64,000 nucleotides of DNA from Cyclobacteriaceae bacterium (GCA_028285445.1 JANQPQ010000036.1:1-64000), one strand, 5' to 3'. Positions 43,661-53,123 are shown, counted from the first letter of the stretch. Notes: generated by a model from the sequence alone, not told the origin. A program made the numbers and translations.

Positions 43661-44836
43661 TTTTGAAGTTGGCACTTTCTTCCAAAGCCCAGTTACCAGA
43701 TAAACGAAAGCCAAAAGGCATATAACACCTCCTGTAAGGAAAGTAGGGAAAAACATCTCCGGATCGTTTTGGTACATTCTACCGGCCAGTAAACTGCCGC
43801 AAAAAATCCCTATTTCCAAAGCGATAAAGACAGTTGCCATCGCCCTGCCTCGGGTATGTTCAAAACTCAAGTCTATTGCCCAGGCGAAGATGGTTGGCGA
43901 ATTCATTCCCACACCTACCCCAAAAACTATGGCAGCAACAGCGAAGCTAAGAAATGACGCTGAGTAGGCTAATAGTACCATTGAAACCGCAATAGTGGTG
44001 GTTGACAATAGAAGCACCGTAACCCGGCCAAACTTATCTGATGCTTTTCCGGCGAAGATTCTGATGACCAATGAAGCCAGGGTAAATATGAAAAAGAAAA
44101 TTCCCCTATCATTAATACCTAAATAACCACTGTAATCAGGGATAATGGTGAGTATGATTCCAAACGGCACCACCGCTATCACCATTACTATTGCCGGAGC
44201 AAGAACAGCAGGCTCAAAGGCTTCCCTCACATTTGGTTTAAGCAAGTTTATTTTGAATGGTTTTGGCTCAGGGAGAGATTCCTTCATCCAAACAACTACT
44301 AATCCGGAGAGAGCTCCTACTGCCCCGGAAATGTAGAAAAGTGTTTCCATCGAAAACCAATCCACGATTCTGGTGCTTAGAGCCGGCCCAGCAGCCATAC
44401 CTAAACTGAGAAATACACCAAGAATACCAATAGCTTCTCCCCTCCTGTGGGCTGGAATTATATCGGCAATATACGCTGCAGTACCCGTTGGTTTAAATCC
44501 CGTAGAAAGTCCATGAAATAGCCGCAGCAACAAAAACAAGTATATGGTATTGACCAGAGGATAGGCGATGCCGGCAATAAGACAAATAATCGCGCCAAAA
44601 ATCATTACTGGCAAACGACCCACCGTATCTGCTAACTTTCCGCTGATTAGCCGAGACAAGCCAGCTGTTACCGTGAAGAGAGAAATGTGCCAACCAATAA
44701 ATCTCTCCCCACCCATCTCTGCCATGTAGTTTGGCAGCTCTGGTATAATCATATTGAAACTGGCGAAAAACAGGAAAGAACTGGTACAGAGTAACCAGAA
44801 TTGAAAGGTGAAAACTTTTTCCTTCTTATTAGCCAC
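43622..44836 (-). CDS. MFS transporter
   Basis: A 404-residue inner-membrane carrier with twelve predicted membrane segments. GWHISLFTVTAGLSRLISGKLADTVGRLPVM holds the family's loop-2 motif (GxLaDrxGrkP), and PAHRRGEAIGILGVFLSLGMA and GRAMATVFIALEIG follow the efflux-pump pattern. The substrate is unknown; drug or small-molecule export is most likely. It starts with GTG at 44836. It overlaps the head-GIN gene by 39 bases, the largest of the convergent overlaps in the window. Confidence 0.88.
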   Translation of the reverse strand: MANKKEKVFTFQFWLLCTSSFLFFASFNMIIPELPNYMAEMGGERFIGWHISLFTVTAGLSRLISGKLADTVGRLPVMIFGAIICLIAGIAYPLVNTIYLFLLLRLFHGLSTGFKPTGTAAYIADIIPAHRRGEAIGILGVFLSLGMAAGPALSTRIVDWFSMETLFYISGAVGALSGLVVVWMKESLPEPKPFKINLLKPNVREAFEPAVLAPAIVMVIAVVPFGIILTIIPDYSGYLGINDRGIFFFIFTLASLVIRIFAGKASDKFGRVTVLLLSTTTIAVSMVLLAYSASFLSFAVAAIVFGVGVGMNSPTIFAWAIDLSFEHTRGRAMATVFIALEIGIFCGSLLAGRMYQNDPEMFFPTFLTGGVICLLAFVYLVTGLWKKVPTSKSESSQTAAAGDV

Positions 44837-44864
44837 TTGATATTCTCTAGCTGCAAGTATAAGC

Positions 44865-44872
44865 TAATTTTG
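44865..44872 (+). promoter_or_regulatory. -7 box for the exported-protein pair
   Basis: TAATTTTG, an exact TAnnTTTG match, 69 bases before the TTG start at 44942. TTG at 44837-44839 lies 25 bases upstream, too far for a normal -33 box, so support is partial. Confidence 0.4.
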
Positions 44873-44941
44873 CCCGTATGTATTGAGGCGCTCAATTATT
44901 AACCCAAATAGCCAGTTGTCGTATTATATTCTAACTAAACA

Positions 44942-45946
44942 TTGTCCACTTTGCCCAATTACATAATAAAGCTTTCTCTGTTTCTTATCTTACTAACGCC
45001 GCTAGAGTTGTTCACGCTTAAAGCTCAATCTCTGGCTGAGCATGAAGTTGATGAATATTCTTTTGGTAAAGGAAAGCAGAAACCAGACCTGAAGCTTTCT
45101 AGCTACATTCCCAGTGAAGATCCTGACCTCTGGCATTCCGGAAGTATAACCCTGGTAGATGGTCGAACCCTGCAAGATGTACAGCTGCGCTATAATTTCG
45201 ATGTTGACTTAGTTGAGATCAGGGACAACAACGGCTTCTTAAAACTGCAGAGTGGTAAAATAGCCGGGTTTAGCGTAGGAGGAGGTTCCTCCTTTCGCAA
45301 TGGATTTGAATTAATTGAGTCATCTGCGGCCTCTAAGAAAGAGGATAATACAATAACCTATGGTTTCGGCATTACTGGCAAAAGTAGTATCAAGCAGGTA
45401 GTACCGATGATGCAAAAAGTTTATGGCATCTCATACGTGAGGGTGTTCTCCTTTGATCTGAAGCAAAAGAAAGACAAGATAAAAGGCCGGTTGATATTTG
45501 GTGCTAAGGGCGAAAGTGAAGCTTTTCAACTAAGACGCACATTGCAAAGAGAGAGCTTTATTACCGAGGTGAAAATTCTTGAGAGCTTCGAAATCGATGA
45601 TTCGCAAGAAGACTCAAATGACCAGGTAGAATACGACAAAGAATCATTTTTTGAGATACTGGTGCCGGGGCAGTTTAGCTTGTTGAAACACATGACAATG
45701 CAAAAGAAGACCATTGTAGATGCGCTTACACTTCAACAGTCGTTAACGGAAATGCCGGTCCCCACTTATTTCATTGCAACCGCCAATAATGAAATCTTTG
45801 CAATCAAGAAAAGTAAAAAGGCTATAGAGCTGCAACTTGAAACGAGTGAAGCCAGCGCCGGGCAGCTCAATAGAATAAAAGCTTACAAAGGGTCAGTAAA
45901 AAAAGAAAAGGGCCTTATCGACTTATTTAACGTCATCAATCAATGA
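44942..45946 (+). CDS. Exported protein of unknown function
   Basis: A 334-residue protein with a signal peptide (ends LKAQS). No ATG exists near the front: an in-frame TAA lies one codon before TTG 44942, so the start is this TTG or the one at 44951. The N-terminal part is beta-rich (SITLVDGRTLQDVQLRYNF, VEIRDNNGFLKLQSGKIAG), the middle has VVPMMQKVYGISYVRVFSF and LIFGAKGESEAFQLRRTL, and the tail is lysine-rich. I recognise no family. The next gene starts inside its stop (ATGA), so the two products probably work together in the envelope. Confidence 0.6.
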   Translation: MSTLPNYIIKLSLFLILLTPLELFTLKAQSLAEHEVDEYSFGKGKQKPDLKLSSYIPSEDPDLWHSGSITLVDGRTLQDVQLRYNFDVDLVEIRDNNGFLKLQSGKIAGFSVGGGSSFRNGFELIESSAASKKEDNTITYGFGITGKSSIKQVVPMMQKVYGISYVRVFSFDLKQKKDKIKGRLIFGAKGESEAFQLRRTLQRESFITEVKILESFEIDDSQEDSNDQVEYDKESFFEILVPGQFSLLKHMTMQKKTIVDALTLQQSLTEMPVPTYFIATANNEIFAIKKSKKAIELQLETSEASAGQLNRIKAYKGSVKKEKGLIDLFNVINQ

Positions 45947-46350
45947 TAAAACAGTTACTTATAGTTCTGCTAATTTCTCTTCCCTTTGCAGGTATGGCCT
46001 GGCAAGGAACTGGTGACATCTATAAGCTATCGATTAAGATTGGTATTGACGATGACAGCCAGGAAACCTGGAATAAGGTTATTGATAAGCTATCATCGGA
46101 ATACAAAGGTGAAATTACCGAAATGACGGTGAAGTCTAAGGGATCCTCGTGGACTGCACGATTGACCTCTACTACCACAAATGTGAAGAACCTTCACCAG
46201 ATAATTAATTTCCTGGAGGAAGAGGATGGCGTAACCAGAATTAACCTAAAGATGACCCTACCGATAGATGCAGCAGACAAACTCTATGACTTTGACACGG
46301 TTAAGGCCTTTCGAGAGCTTGCTTCGAAATATGAATTAGTAGCGAAATAG
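45943..46350 (+). CDS. Small exported protein, partner of the preceding gene
   Basis: A 135-residue protein with a signal peptide (ends GMAWQ). The mature part has WNKVIDKLSSEYKGEITEMTV, SSWTARLTSTTTNVKNLHQI and DGVTRINLKMTL, an alternation of helix and strands that could form a small ferredoxin-like domain. No family recognised. The ATGA overlap with the upstream gene means coupled translation. Its stop is one base from the stop of the convergent BNR-repeat gene. Confidence 0.6.
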   Translation: MIKQLLIVLLISLPFAGMAWQGTGDIYKLSIKIGIDDDSQETWNKVIDKLSSEYKGEITEMTVKSKGSSWTARLTSTTTNVKNLHQIINFLEEEDGVTRINLKMTLPIDAADKLYDFDTVKAFRELASKYELVAK

Positions 46351-46351
46351 G

Positions 46352-49183
46352 CTAGCGACCTTTCTTAATTTCAAAATCCACCGTATGTGAACCGGCTGCT
46401 CCCTTCAATGTGATTTTGTACTTGCCCGCTTGCACATATTTCTTTTCGCCATTTACTTCACGGCCTCTCTTGTCGTATTGAGATGATTTAAGATCCCACT
46501 TGACTTGGTTGAAGCCTTTCATACTTGAAGTCGTGAATTTCGTAACCAAATCACCTTTGTCGGTCTTTACTTCCATCTCTATTGATCCGGGAGCACTTGA
46601 GTAATACATCACTTCCACTTTTGGTTCATTTGGCTTCAGGTATCCGAACCTACTTTTTCCCCAATTAGAAGAATGCCTTATACTGGCAGGGGCAAAAGCT
46701 ACCAAGCCGCTATTCACTTTGGAGGCAATCTCATGCAAAGGTTTTACATCCAGCACATAAATACTTCTACCATGTGTTCCTACTACTAGTTCCAATTCTC
46801 TCGGATGCACAATCATGTCGTAAGACGCCGCATTAGGTATTTGATTAAGTAAGTGCCAGTTTTGTCCGCCATTGAAGCTCACGAAGCTGCCAATATCCAG
46901 ACCGGAATACAGCATATTGGGGTCTTTGGGGTCCTGAATAACTACATTCGCAACTGACTCAGGCAAGTCCCCCTTAATATCTGTCCAGGTCTTTCCGTAA
47001 TCATCGCTTCTATAAATGTGCGTTTTGAATTCGTCATTACGATATCCATTTAATGAAACGAAGACAGTTCCTTCGCTGTGAGGAGATGCGAACACCTTAC
47101 TTACCCAACGGCCCTGGGGTAGTGAATTTGAAACCAATTCCCAACTCCCGCCAGCATTGTGAGAAACGTGCAAATTGCCATCATCAGTTCCTACATAAAT
47201 GAGCCCAAATTTTAATGGCGACTCTGCCACCACGGTAATGGTTGAAAATGGCACATTGCCTTGCGGACTGAGATTAGTAGTAAGATCGGGACTAATAGCA
47301 GACCAGGTCTCTCCCTGGTCCATACTGCGATATAGTCGCTGCGATCCGAAATAGACAATATCGGCATTGTGCGGGCTCAAAACCACTGGTGTACACCAAT
47401 TAAACCGCAACCGGTCATCGCCGATATCATGGCGCGGAGTGATGCGCTTCCTTTGTCCTGTTTCCAGGTTCAGTCTCCAATAATTACCAAACTGAAAGCC
47501 GGTATAAACTATATCACTATTGCGAGGGTCTGGCGCCACATACATGCCATCACCACCAAAAATGCGGTCCCATTTCTTGGTACGGTTAGGTATAGATCTT
47601 GATGAACCCTTTAAAACGCCATTATCCTGCAGGCCTCCGTAAACATTATATGGCTTCTCCATGTCAACGTTAACGGTATAGAATTGACCCGCAGAAACAT
47701 TATTGATATGCAGCCAGGTAGCTCCTTCATCGTAACTTTGGTAAAGGCCGCCATCATTGCCTAGTAATATATGTTTGGGATCACTGGGATTGATCCAAAG
47801 CGCCTGGTGATCTACATGCACATTGCCCAGTGTATCCAGGCGGTGGAAATTCTTACCCCCATCAACAGACTTTAACAAGGGCACACCAAAAATGTAAATC
47901 TTGTCTTCATCCTGTGGGTCTACTCTTATCTCACCGAAATAATACCCGTAGGTAAAGTAAACTCCATCAAGTTTATGCTCCGTAACATTCTCCCAGGTTT
48001 GGCCGCTATCATTAGAGCGATACACCTGGGCACCTGTTATAGTTGTATTGAACAAAGCGGCATTAGCATCACCAAAGTAATTGGCAAGGGCCTCAGGCTG
48101 ATACTTGCCCGCCCTTATTTCGTCTTTGACCATTTTGGAGTTGTACTTCTGCGGATAACCGTTGTCTTTCAGAAAATCACCTAATTTCTTGTTGTCCAAA
48201 GCCAGAAAGGTTTGCGAGGTCATGTCAAGAAAATCCTGGCGTTTGAACTTACCATCATCTTCTTGCTCTCTCTCTTCCTTTGTTTCTTCTTGATTATCCA
48301 AAAGAGCGTAAAGTACATTCGGCTGGGATTGACTAACGCTCAAACCTATACGGCCAACAAAATTGTCACTGGCAAATCCAGAGGTCGACTTTTGCCAGGT
48401 ATTTCCCCCATCTTCTGATTTATATATTGCCGACTCCGCACCGTTGCCTTTGAAATTCCAGGCTTTTCTGGTTCTTTCCCAGCTTGCAGCCCACAACCTG
48501 TCAGGATTGGAAGGGTCAATTACCAGATCTACAATTCCAGTGCTGTCACTTACAAAAAGTGTTTTATTCCAGGTAGCTCCGCCATCAGTTGATTTATAAA
48601 CCCCTCTGTCGTCATTATGAGTGTAAAGGGCTCCTAGCGATGCCACCCACACAATGTCAGGGTTAGTAGGATGAACCACCACTCGCGATATGTGCTGTGT
48701 ATTTTCCAAACCCAAGTGAGACCAGGTTGTTCCCCCATCAGTAGTTTTGTAAACTCCTGAGCCTGCATAGCTCGAGCGGCTGCTATTTTTCTCACCTGTT
48801 CCCACATAAAGAATATTTACATTCGATTGAGAAAGTCCGAGATCACCCACACCTATTGCCCCCTGGTGATCAAATATTGGCGTGAATGTGTTGCCATTGT
48901 TGACAGTTTTAAAAACACCTCCAGATGCATAGGCAACATAGAATTCCTTTACGTCATTAGCATTAACCTCAATGTCAGATATTCGTCCTCCCTGGACCAC
49001 CGGACCAATACTACGCGCAGGATAGTTCTTTAGAATTGATTGCTCCTGGTGCGCTTTCCAATTGGCTATGGTTCTCTTTATGTCTTCAGCACTTGAAGGC
49101 TGGGATTGCGCACGTACTAAAGAGGCACTCACAACACAACAGAGAGCGAACAAGATGCTGAATGGAGGATTTAAGTTCTTCAT
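46352..49183 (-). CDS. Exported BNR/VPS10-type beta-propeller protein
   Basis: A 943-residue exported protein with a signal peptide (ends VRAQS). The bulk (about 60-830) is made of BNR/Asp-box repeats of the form SxDGGxTW (YKTTDGGTTWSHLG, YKSTDGGATWNKTL, YKSEDGGNTWQKS, YRSNDSGQTWENV, YRSDDYGKTWTDI), building one or two large propellers as in sortilin/VPS10 proteins and xyloglucanase-like enzymes. The C-terminal part (about 850-943) is a beta-sandwich (EVMYYSSAPGSIEMEV, AGKYKITLKGAAGSHTV). No catalytic residues can be named and no T9SS domain is seen. Likely periplasmic or surface. Confidence 0.82.
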   Translation of the reverse strand: MKNLNPPFSILFALCCVVSASLVRAQSQPSSAEDIKRTIANWKAHQEQSILKNYPARSIGPVVQGGRISDIEVNANDVKEFYVAYASGGVFKTVNNGNTFTPIFDHQGAIGVGDLGLSQSNVNILYVGTGEKNSSRSSYAGSGVYKTTDGGTTWSHLGLENTQHISRVVVHPTNPDIVWVASLGALYTHNDDRGVYKSTDGGATWNKTLFVSDSTGIVDLVIDPSNPDRLWAASWERTRKAWNFKGNGAESAIYKSEDGGNTWQKSTSGFASDNFVGRIGLSVSQSQPNVLYALLDNQEETKEEREQEDDGKFKRQDFLDMTSQTFLALDNKKLGDFLKDNGYPQKYNSKMVKDEIRAGKYQPEALANYFGDANAALFNTTITGAQVYRSNDSGQTWENVTEHKLDGVYFTYGYYFGEIRVDPQDEDKIYIFGVPLLKSVDGGKNFHRLDTLGNVHVDHQALWINPSDPKHILLGNDGGLYQSYDEGATWLHINNVSAGQFYTVNVDMEKPYNVYGGLQDNGVLKGSSRSIPNRTKKWDRIFGGDGMYVAPDPRNSDIVYTGFQFGNYWRLNLETGQRKRITPRHDIGDDRLRFNWCTPVVLSPHNADIVYFGSQRLYRSMDQGETWSAISPDLTTNLSPQGNVPFSTITVVAESPLKFGLIYVGTDDGNLHVSHNAGGSWELVSNSLPQGRWVSKVFASPHSEGTVFVSLNGYRNDEFKTHIYRSDDYGKTWTDIKGDLPESVANVVIQDPKDPNMLYSGLDIGSFVSFNGGQNWHLLNQIPNAASYDMIVHPRELELVVGTHGRSIYVLDVKPLHEIASKVNSGLVAFAPASIRHSSNWGKSRFGYLKPNEPKVEVMYYSSAPGSIEMEVKTDKGDLVTKFTTSSMKGFNQVKWDLKSSQYDKRGREVNGEKKYVQAGKYKITLKGAAGSHTVDFEIKKGR

Positions 49184-49233
49184 TGGAATAGTTGATTTTG
49201 GGCTTTAAAAATAAGAAAATATCTTTAACGCCT

Positions 49234-49683
49234 GTGATTCACTCCAAACCCAAACCCAATACAATTTTTGCCCTTAGCACCTTTGTAGTGCTATCTTTCG
49301 TAGGAGCTGGATTTAACATAAAAGTGATTTTAGTGGATGGGGATCCAGCGTGGTTTAACTACCTCATCGCAGCTATACTACTACCCATTGCAGTGCTGGT
49401 TATGCTCAAAGTGATGTGGAGTTTCAAGTCGGTAAATATCTCTAAAGAGAGGTTCCAAATTCGATATCCGCTGCGGTTTATTAATCGCCGCTATGGCTTA
49501 AATCAGCTGGCCTCCTGGCATGAAACAACCATTAAGACCAACAGTGGACTATTTCGTGAATTAACCATCTTATTTGAAAAAGGCTTTAAAGTGACACTTA
49601 CCTTCCAGGAAAACACTGACTATACCAAGGTCCTCTCCTACCTGCAGAAGAAGGCCTCAAAGAAGCAACAGAAAAGCGACTAA
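49234..49683 (+). CDS. Membrane protein with PH-like domain
   Basis: A 149-residue protein with two membrane segments (IFALSTFVVLSFVGAGFNI and WFNYLIAAILLPIAVLVML) and a C-terminal soluble part (RFQIRYPLRFINRRYGLNQLASW, ELTILFEKGFKVTLTF) like the bacterial PH domains. No ATG is available: starts are TTG 49192, only 8 bases from the divergent gene, or GTG 49234, which I prefer. Its TAA shares one base with the next gene's ATG, so it is translationally coupled to the DUF819 transporter gene. Function unknown. Confidence 0.55.
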   Translation: MIHSKPKPNTIFALSTFVVLSFVGAGFNIKVILVDGDPAWFNYLIAAILLPIAVLVMLKVMWSFKSVNISKERFQIRYPLRFINRRYGLNQLASWHETTIKTNSGLFRELTILFEKGFKVTLTFQENTDYTKVLSYLQKKASKKQQKSD

Positions 49684-50843
49684 TGGATTTTATCTACAAC
49701 CCTCTGTATGTAATTGCATTCCTCTGCCTGAACATTATCCTTTCAGAGTGGCTGGTGAAGAAAACATTTCTCAAGCATTTCGGTGTAGCCCTACTGGTGA
49801 TCTTAGTAACTGCATTCGTCGCTAACATTGGTTTGATGCCATCGGCTTCGGATACCGTACCGTTGTATGGAATAATTTTCTCGCACATAGCCCCTATTTC
49901 AATTTTTTACTTGTTGTTAGATGTCAACCTGAAAAATTTGAAGCAAGCCGGTATACCTATGCTGGTTATGTTTCTGATAGGATCCGGGGGTACTTTCCTG
50001 GGAGCGATTGTAGGTATGTGGGTGGCTGGAGGGCCGGAAACAATTGGGCCAATGTATTCGGTCATTGCAGGAATGTTTACCGGAACCTACACTGGAGGCA
50101 GTATTAACTTCAATGCCGTGGCTCTCCATTATAAAGTTATGGACGAAGGCACTTTGTTTGCTGGCTCGGTGGCGGTTGACAACGTGGTGACAACCCTCTG
50201 GATGGTGCTCACCATCGCCATACCAAAATTGCTACACAAGTACTACCCTCGAAAAAAGCAGGAGATTGCAACAGGGGAAGCGACTGGCAATCACGAGGGT
50301 TACGAAGAGGAAAAAGTTAGTCCACAAGATTTGGCAATTCTGTTGGTTCTTGGGCCGGCAGTATTGCTAATTTCCAACTATGCAGCTGGGTGGCTAGGCT
50401 CCCTTCTTGGGTTCCAAATCCCGTCAATTCTCATCCTCACCACAATCGCTCTCATTATGGCTCAATCGGAACGAATAAATCGACTGAGAGGAAAGCAAGT
50501 CTTGGGTTTATTTACGGTTTACCTTTTTCTGGCAGTAATTGGTGCCTATTCGGAGCTCGCCACTTTGGCTCAAATTGGCACTTTAGCATTCTCCCTGTTG
50601 CTCTTTGCCGGCATCCTGGCCATTGTTCATGGCGCAGTATGTTTTGGCCTTGGGGCATTGATGAAACAAGATTGGGATCTCATCGCCATCGCCTCTCAGG
50701 CAAATATTGGCGGCTCCACATCGGCATTGGCATTAGCTAAGAGCTTCAATCGCAATGATTTATTACTACCAGCCATTCTGGTTGGATCTCTGGGTAACGG
50801 AATTGGTACTTATCTTGGGTTTTTAGTGGCAGGAATTCTATAA
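49683..50843 (+). CDS. DUF819 family membrane protein
   Basis: A 386-residue inner-membrane protein with about ten hydrophobic segments. The family has a symmetric carrier-like arrangement; here GMFTGTYTGGSINFNAVALHY in the first half and ASQANIGGSTSALALAKSFN in the second are the paired GG-containing motifs typical of it. The substrate is unknown. It is joined by a one-base overlap to the PH-like gene and followed one base later by crcB, giving a three-gene operon. Confidence 0.85.
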   Translation: MDFIYNPLYVIAFLCLNIILSEWLVKKTFLKHFGVALLVILVTAFVANIGLMPSASDTVPLYGIIFSHIAPISIFYLLLDVNLKNLKQAGIPMLVMFLIGSGGTFLGAIVGMWVAGGPETIGPMYSVIAGMFTGTYTGGSINFNAVALHYKVMDEGTLFAGSVAVDNVVTTLWMVLTIAIPKLLHKYYPRKKQEIATGEATGNHEGYEEEKVSPQDLAILLVLGPAVLLISNYAAGWLGSLLGFQIPSILILTTIALIMAQSERINRLRGKQVLGLFTVYLFLAVIGAYSELATLAQIGTLAFSLLLFAGILAIVHGAVCFGLGALMKQDWDLIAIASQANIGGSTSALALAKSFNRNDLLLPAILVGSLGNGIGTYLGFLVAGIL

Positions 50844-50844
50844 T

Positions 50845-51216
50845 ATGATGAAAACAGCGTTAATAATTGGCCTAGGGGGCTTCCTCGGTAGTGTAAGCAG
50901 ATACTACTCACAGCAACTAGCAAGTAAACTTCTTCCGGGTACTTTTCCATTCGGCACCTTCCTCGTTAACATAGTTGGCTGCCTGCTTATCGGCATTACC
51001 TACGCCTATCTTCAAAAGCAAAGGGCTGTGCCTGCAGAATGGAATCTTTTTCTGTTGGTGGGATTCATTGGCAGCTATACTACCTACTCTACTTTTGCCC
51101 TGGAAAAAGTGCAGCTGCTCCAATCAGGTGATTACCTGACCGTGAGCAGCTACTTAATTCTTAGTGTTGCTATTGGTCTAATAGCAACCTGGGCCGGAAT
51201 TTACCTAGTGAGATAG
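50845..51216 (+). CDS. crcB: Fluoride channel CrcB/Fluc
   Basis: A 123-residue membrane protein that lets fluoride leave the cell as a dual-topology dimer. GGFLGSVSRYYSQQL, PFGTFLVNIVGCLLIGI (the Asn-Xaa-Xaa-Gly sodium/fluoride region) and GFIGSYTTYSTFALE (pore-lining Phe and Thr-Tyr-Ser-Thr) are all conserved, and four membrane segments fit the length. No fluoride riboswitch can be placed: only one base separates it from the DUF819 gene. Its stop lies one base from the DUF4920 gene stop. Confidence 0.94.
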   Translation: MMKTALIIGLGGFLGSVSRYYSQQLASKLLPGTFPFGTFLVNIVGCLLIGITYAYLQKQRAVPAEWNLFLLVGFIGSYTTYSTFALEKVQLLQSGDYLTVSSYLILSVAIGLIATWAGIYLVR

Positions 51217-51217
51217 G

Positions 51218-51724
51218 TTATTGAGTAGAAGCGACGTCGCTAATTACCACTCCGCTTGCCTCGAATGTAAACTTCAACTCGGGCTCAGTAATGGCGTCAA
51301 TTTCCTCCTGACTTTTACCTGCATCCTGTGCATAATGGCGCAATGTTTCTACACTTACTTCTTCTTTCTTCAAAATGCCATCCATTACTGCCAGGCTGCC
51401 ATCAGAATCCTTGGGCACAAAAAAGCCATAGTCTTTGAATGTAACGCGCACTGGCTCAGCGCCCGTTTCTAAAGTAAGCCAGCAACCTTTGGCCTGGCAC
51501 ACTTCTACAATATTACCAGAAACCTTCACCATTGCAGAATCACCGGAGAAGTTATTAATGGCGGTTTTAATATCAACCGCCCCGTCAACTGAGATGTCTG
51601 CACCAAATGATGCTACTGCCTCATTTTCTGTAGATGCCTGCCCTTCAGTTGTAGCTACCTGTTCTGTGGTTTTGGTGTTACATGCTGCAACAAATAAGAT
51701 TGCAGCAAAAACTAAATATCTCAT
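51218..51724 (-). CDS. DUF4920 lipoprotein
   Basis: A 168-residue lipoprotein. The lipobox FVAAC puts the acylated Cys at residue 15, followed by a short low-complexity linker and the DUF4920 domain (about 58-165), with VCQAKGCWLTLETGAEPVRVTFKDYGFFVPKD as its core; the paired Cys in CQAKGCW resembles a redox or metal motif and is typical of the family. Function unknown. It has a well-formed promoter 23 bases upstream. Confidence 0.86.
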   Translation of the reverse strand: MRYLVFAAILFVAACNTKTTEQVATTEGQASTENEAVASFGADISVDGAVDIKTAINNFSGDSAMVKVSGNIVEVCQAKGCWLTLETGAEPVRVTFKDYGFFVPKDSDGSLAVMDGILKKEEVSVETLRHYAQDAGKSQEEIDAITEPELKFTFEASGVVISDVASTQ

Positions 51725-51746
51725 TTTTGAAATGTTTTGGTTGATG

Positions 51747-51777
51747 CAAAATTATATCAACATGAGCCAATTAACAA
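51747..51777 (-). promoter_or_regulatory. Promoter for the DUF4920 gene
   Basis: Minus strand: -33 TTG (51777-51775), 20-base spacer, -7 TAATTTTG (51754-51747). The leader to the ATG at 51724 is about 16 bases. It fits between this gene and the end of the M24 peptidase gene. Confidence 0.65.
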
Positions 51778-51786
51778 TGACGAAAG

Positions 51787-53121
51787 TCATTTGGATGAAA
51801 TCAGCAGCAACTCAGTCTGGCGTCCATCAATGTACTTAACTCCTTCTCGGCTGAACAAAGCATCCTCTTCAAGCATAATGCGAATCTCTTTGTTCCATTT
51901 TTCCAAATGGATCGCATTGTTAAGCTCAATAGAATGGGCAGTATTGTAGTGAAGAGGGTAGTCGCCTTTGACGGGCACACCACCTTGCTGGTCCCATAAG
52001 CCAATAGTAGGTCCAGCAGCATGGCCATGGAAACCCAGTGGATGTGTATAGATTGTTGGTTTGAGGCCGGCTTCTTTACCTTCTTTCAGCGATTTTGCCA
52101 GTATTTCGTTTCCGGTAGATCCCTGGGTGAAATTGCCGGTAAATATGTCTTGCAACTCATTGCCTTTGGCAAGGGCTTCTTGCAGGTAATCAGGTGCGGC
52201 AGTTTCACCTGGCAGAAGTACGTAGGCGTGCTGTTGCGTGTCTGTGTTAAGCCTTAAATAGGTAATACCGAAATCAACATGCAGTAAGTCGCCAGGTAGG
52301 ATTACGTTTTGCTCCGGCCTCTTTGAAAAGGTTCTAAGGTGATCGAATGATTCCGGATCGGCCCGCTGTACCGAGACCGAAGGGTGAAACCAAGTGATCA
52401 GTTTCAATTCCCTAACACGCTCACGCAACCACCACACTACTTCTTCGGTGGTGGTCTCTCCTGGAGTTATTACTTCATTTGAAAAGGCTTCAGCGATAAT
52501 ATCATGAGCAATTTTGCAGATGGTTGGGTACATGGCTATTTCACTATCAGACCTTGTCTCTAGCCATCCGATAGCCAGCTTTTCAGCTGAAACTATTTTG
52601 GCGTGATGCTCTTCCGGAAGCTTCTTCAAAAAGCTTTGATGCTCTGAAGATGACAAACCATCAGCTAGGGCAAAGTACTCGGAAGTGTTCAAACCAATCT
52701 TTTCTGGCCTGCGCTCTGCTATAATCTCGACTACCCGTTGCCATTGATCTGGCTGCGACTCTTTGTCCCATGCCTTTTTGAAAACGCTGCCCACATCATA
52801 GCGAGCCACCGCCAACGTTTCCAACGGCTGGCTCTCGCCTCGATCATAAATTACCAGTATCGTTCGGCGACGAGCTGCCAACCAGGTTGCAGGTAGCATT
52901 GTTTCAATAACCGGATCTTCATTGTATTCGCGTGCCACTATAATCCACATATCGATACCAGCCTTGCGCATAAGGGGAGGTAAGACTTCCTCCACTCGTT
53001 CTTCTAACCACTTGTCGATAGTGGCGGCCCTTTCTTTCATTGAAAGGATTGGATATCTATCATCTTGACTAAAGGCAGAGAATGACAATGAAATGAGTAT
53101 ACCGATTAATACGTTCTTCAT
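51787..53121 (-). CDS. Exported M24-family peptidase, Xaa-Pro type
   Basis: A 444-residue metallopeptidase started at ATG 53121 where the signal peptide begins (MKNVLIGILISLSFSAFSQ). The N-terminal creatinase-like domain (about 25-180) precedes the pita-bread fold, with metal ligands in LHVDFGITYLRLNTDTQQ, HPLGFHGHAAGPTIG, HSIELNNAIHLE and IRIMLEEDALF. It should cut peptides before proline or a related bond, outside the cytosol. The frame extends 9 codons upstream into the thioesterase gene, but the signal peptide supports the later start. It begins 2 bases past the thioesterase stop, so the two are likely co-transcribed. Confidence 0.85.
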   Translation of the reverse strand: MKNVLIGILISLSFSAFSQDDRYPILSMKERAATIDKWLEERVEEVLPPLMRKAGIDMWIIVAREYNEDPVIETMLPATWLAARRRTILVIYDRGESQPLETLAVARYDVGSVFKKAWDKESQPDQWQRVVEIIAERRPEKIGLNTSEYFALADGLSSSEHQSFLKKLPEEHHAKIVSAEKLAIGWLETRSDSEIAMYPTICKIAHDIIAEAFSNEVITPGETTTEEVVWWLRERVRELKLITWFHPSVSVQRADPESFDHLRTFSKRPEQNVILPGDLLHVDFGITYLRLNTDTQQHAYVLLPGETAAPDYLQEALAKGNELQDIFTGNFTQGSTGNEILAKSLKEGKEAGLKPTIYTHPLGFHGHAAGPTIGLWDQQGGVPVKGDYPLHYNTAHSIELNNAIHLEKWNKEIRIMLEEDALFSREGVKYIDGRQTELLLISSK

Positions 53122-53123
53122 GA

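Noticed and set aside
50390..50740. A 116-codon open frame inside DUF819 in another frame
   Set aside because: It overlaps a conserved membrane protein gene and shows no protein-like pattern of its own.
50820..50845. Fluoride riboswitch before crcB
   Set aside because: Only one base separates crcB from the DUF819 stop, leaving no room for the aptamer, and I see none within the preceding coding region.
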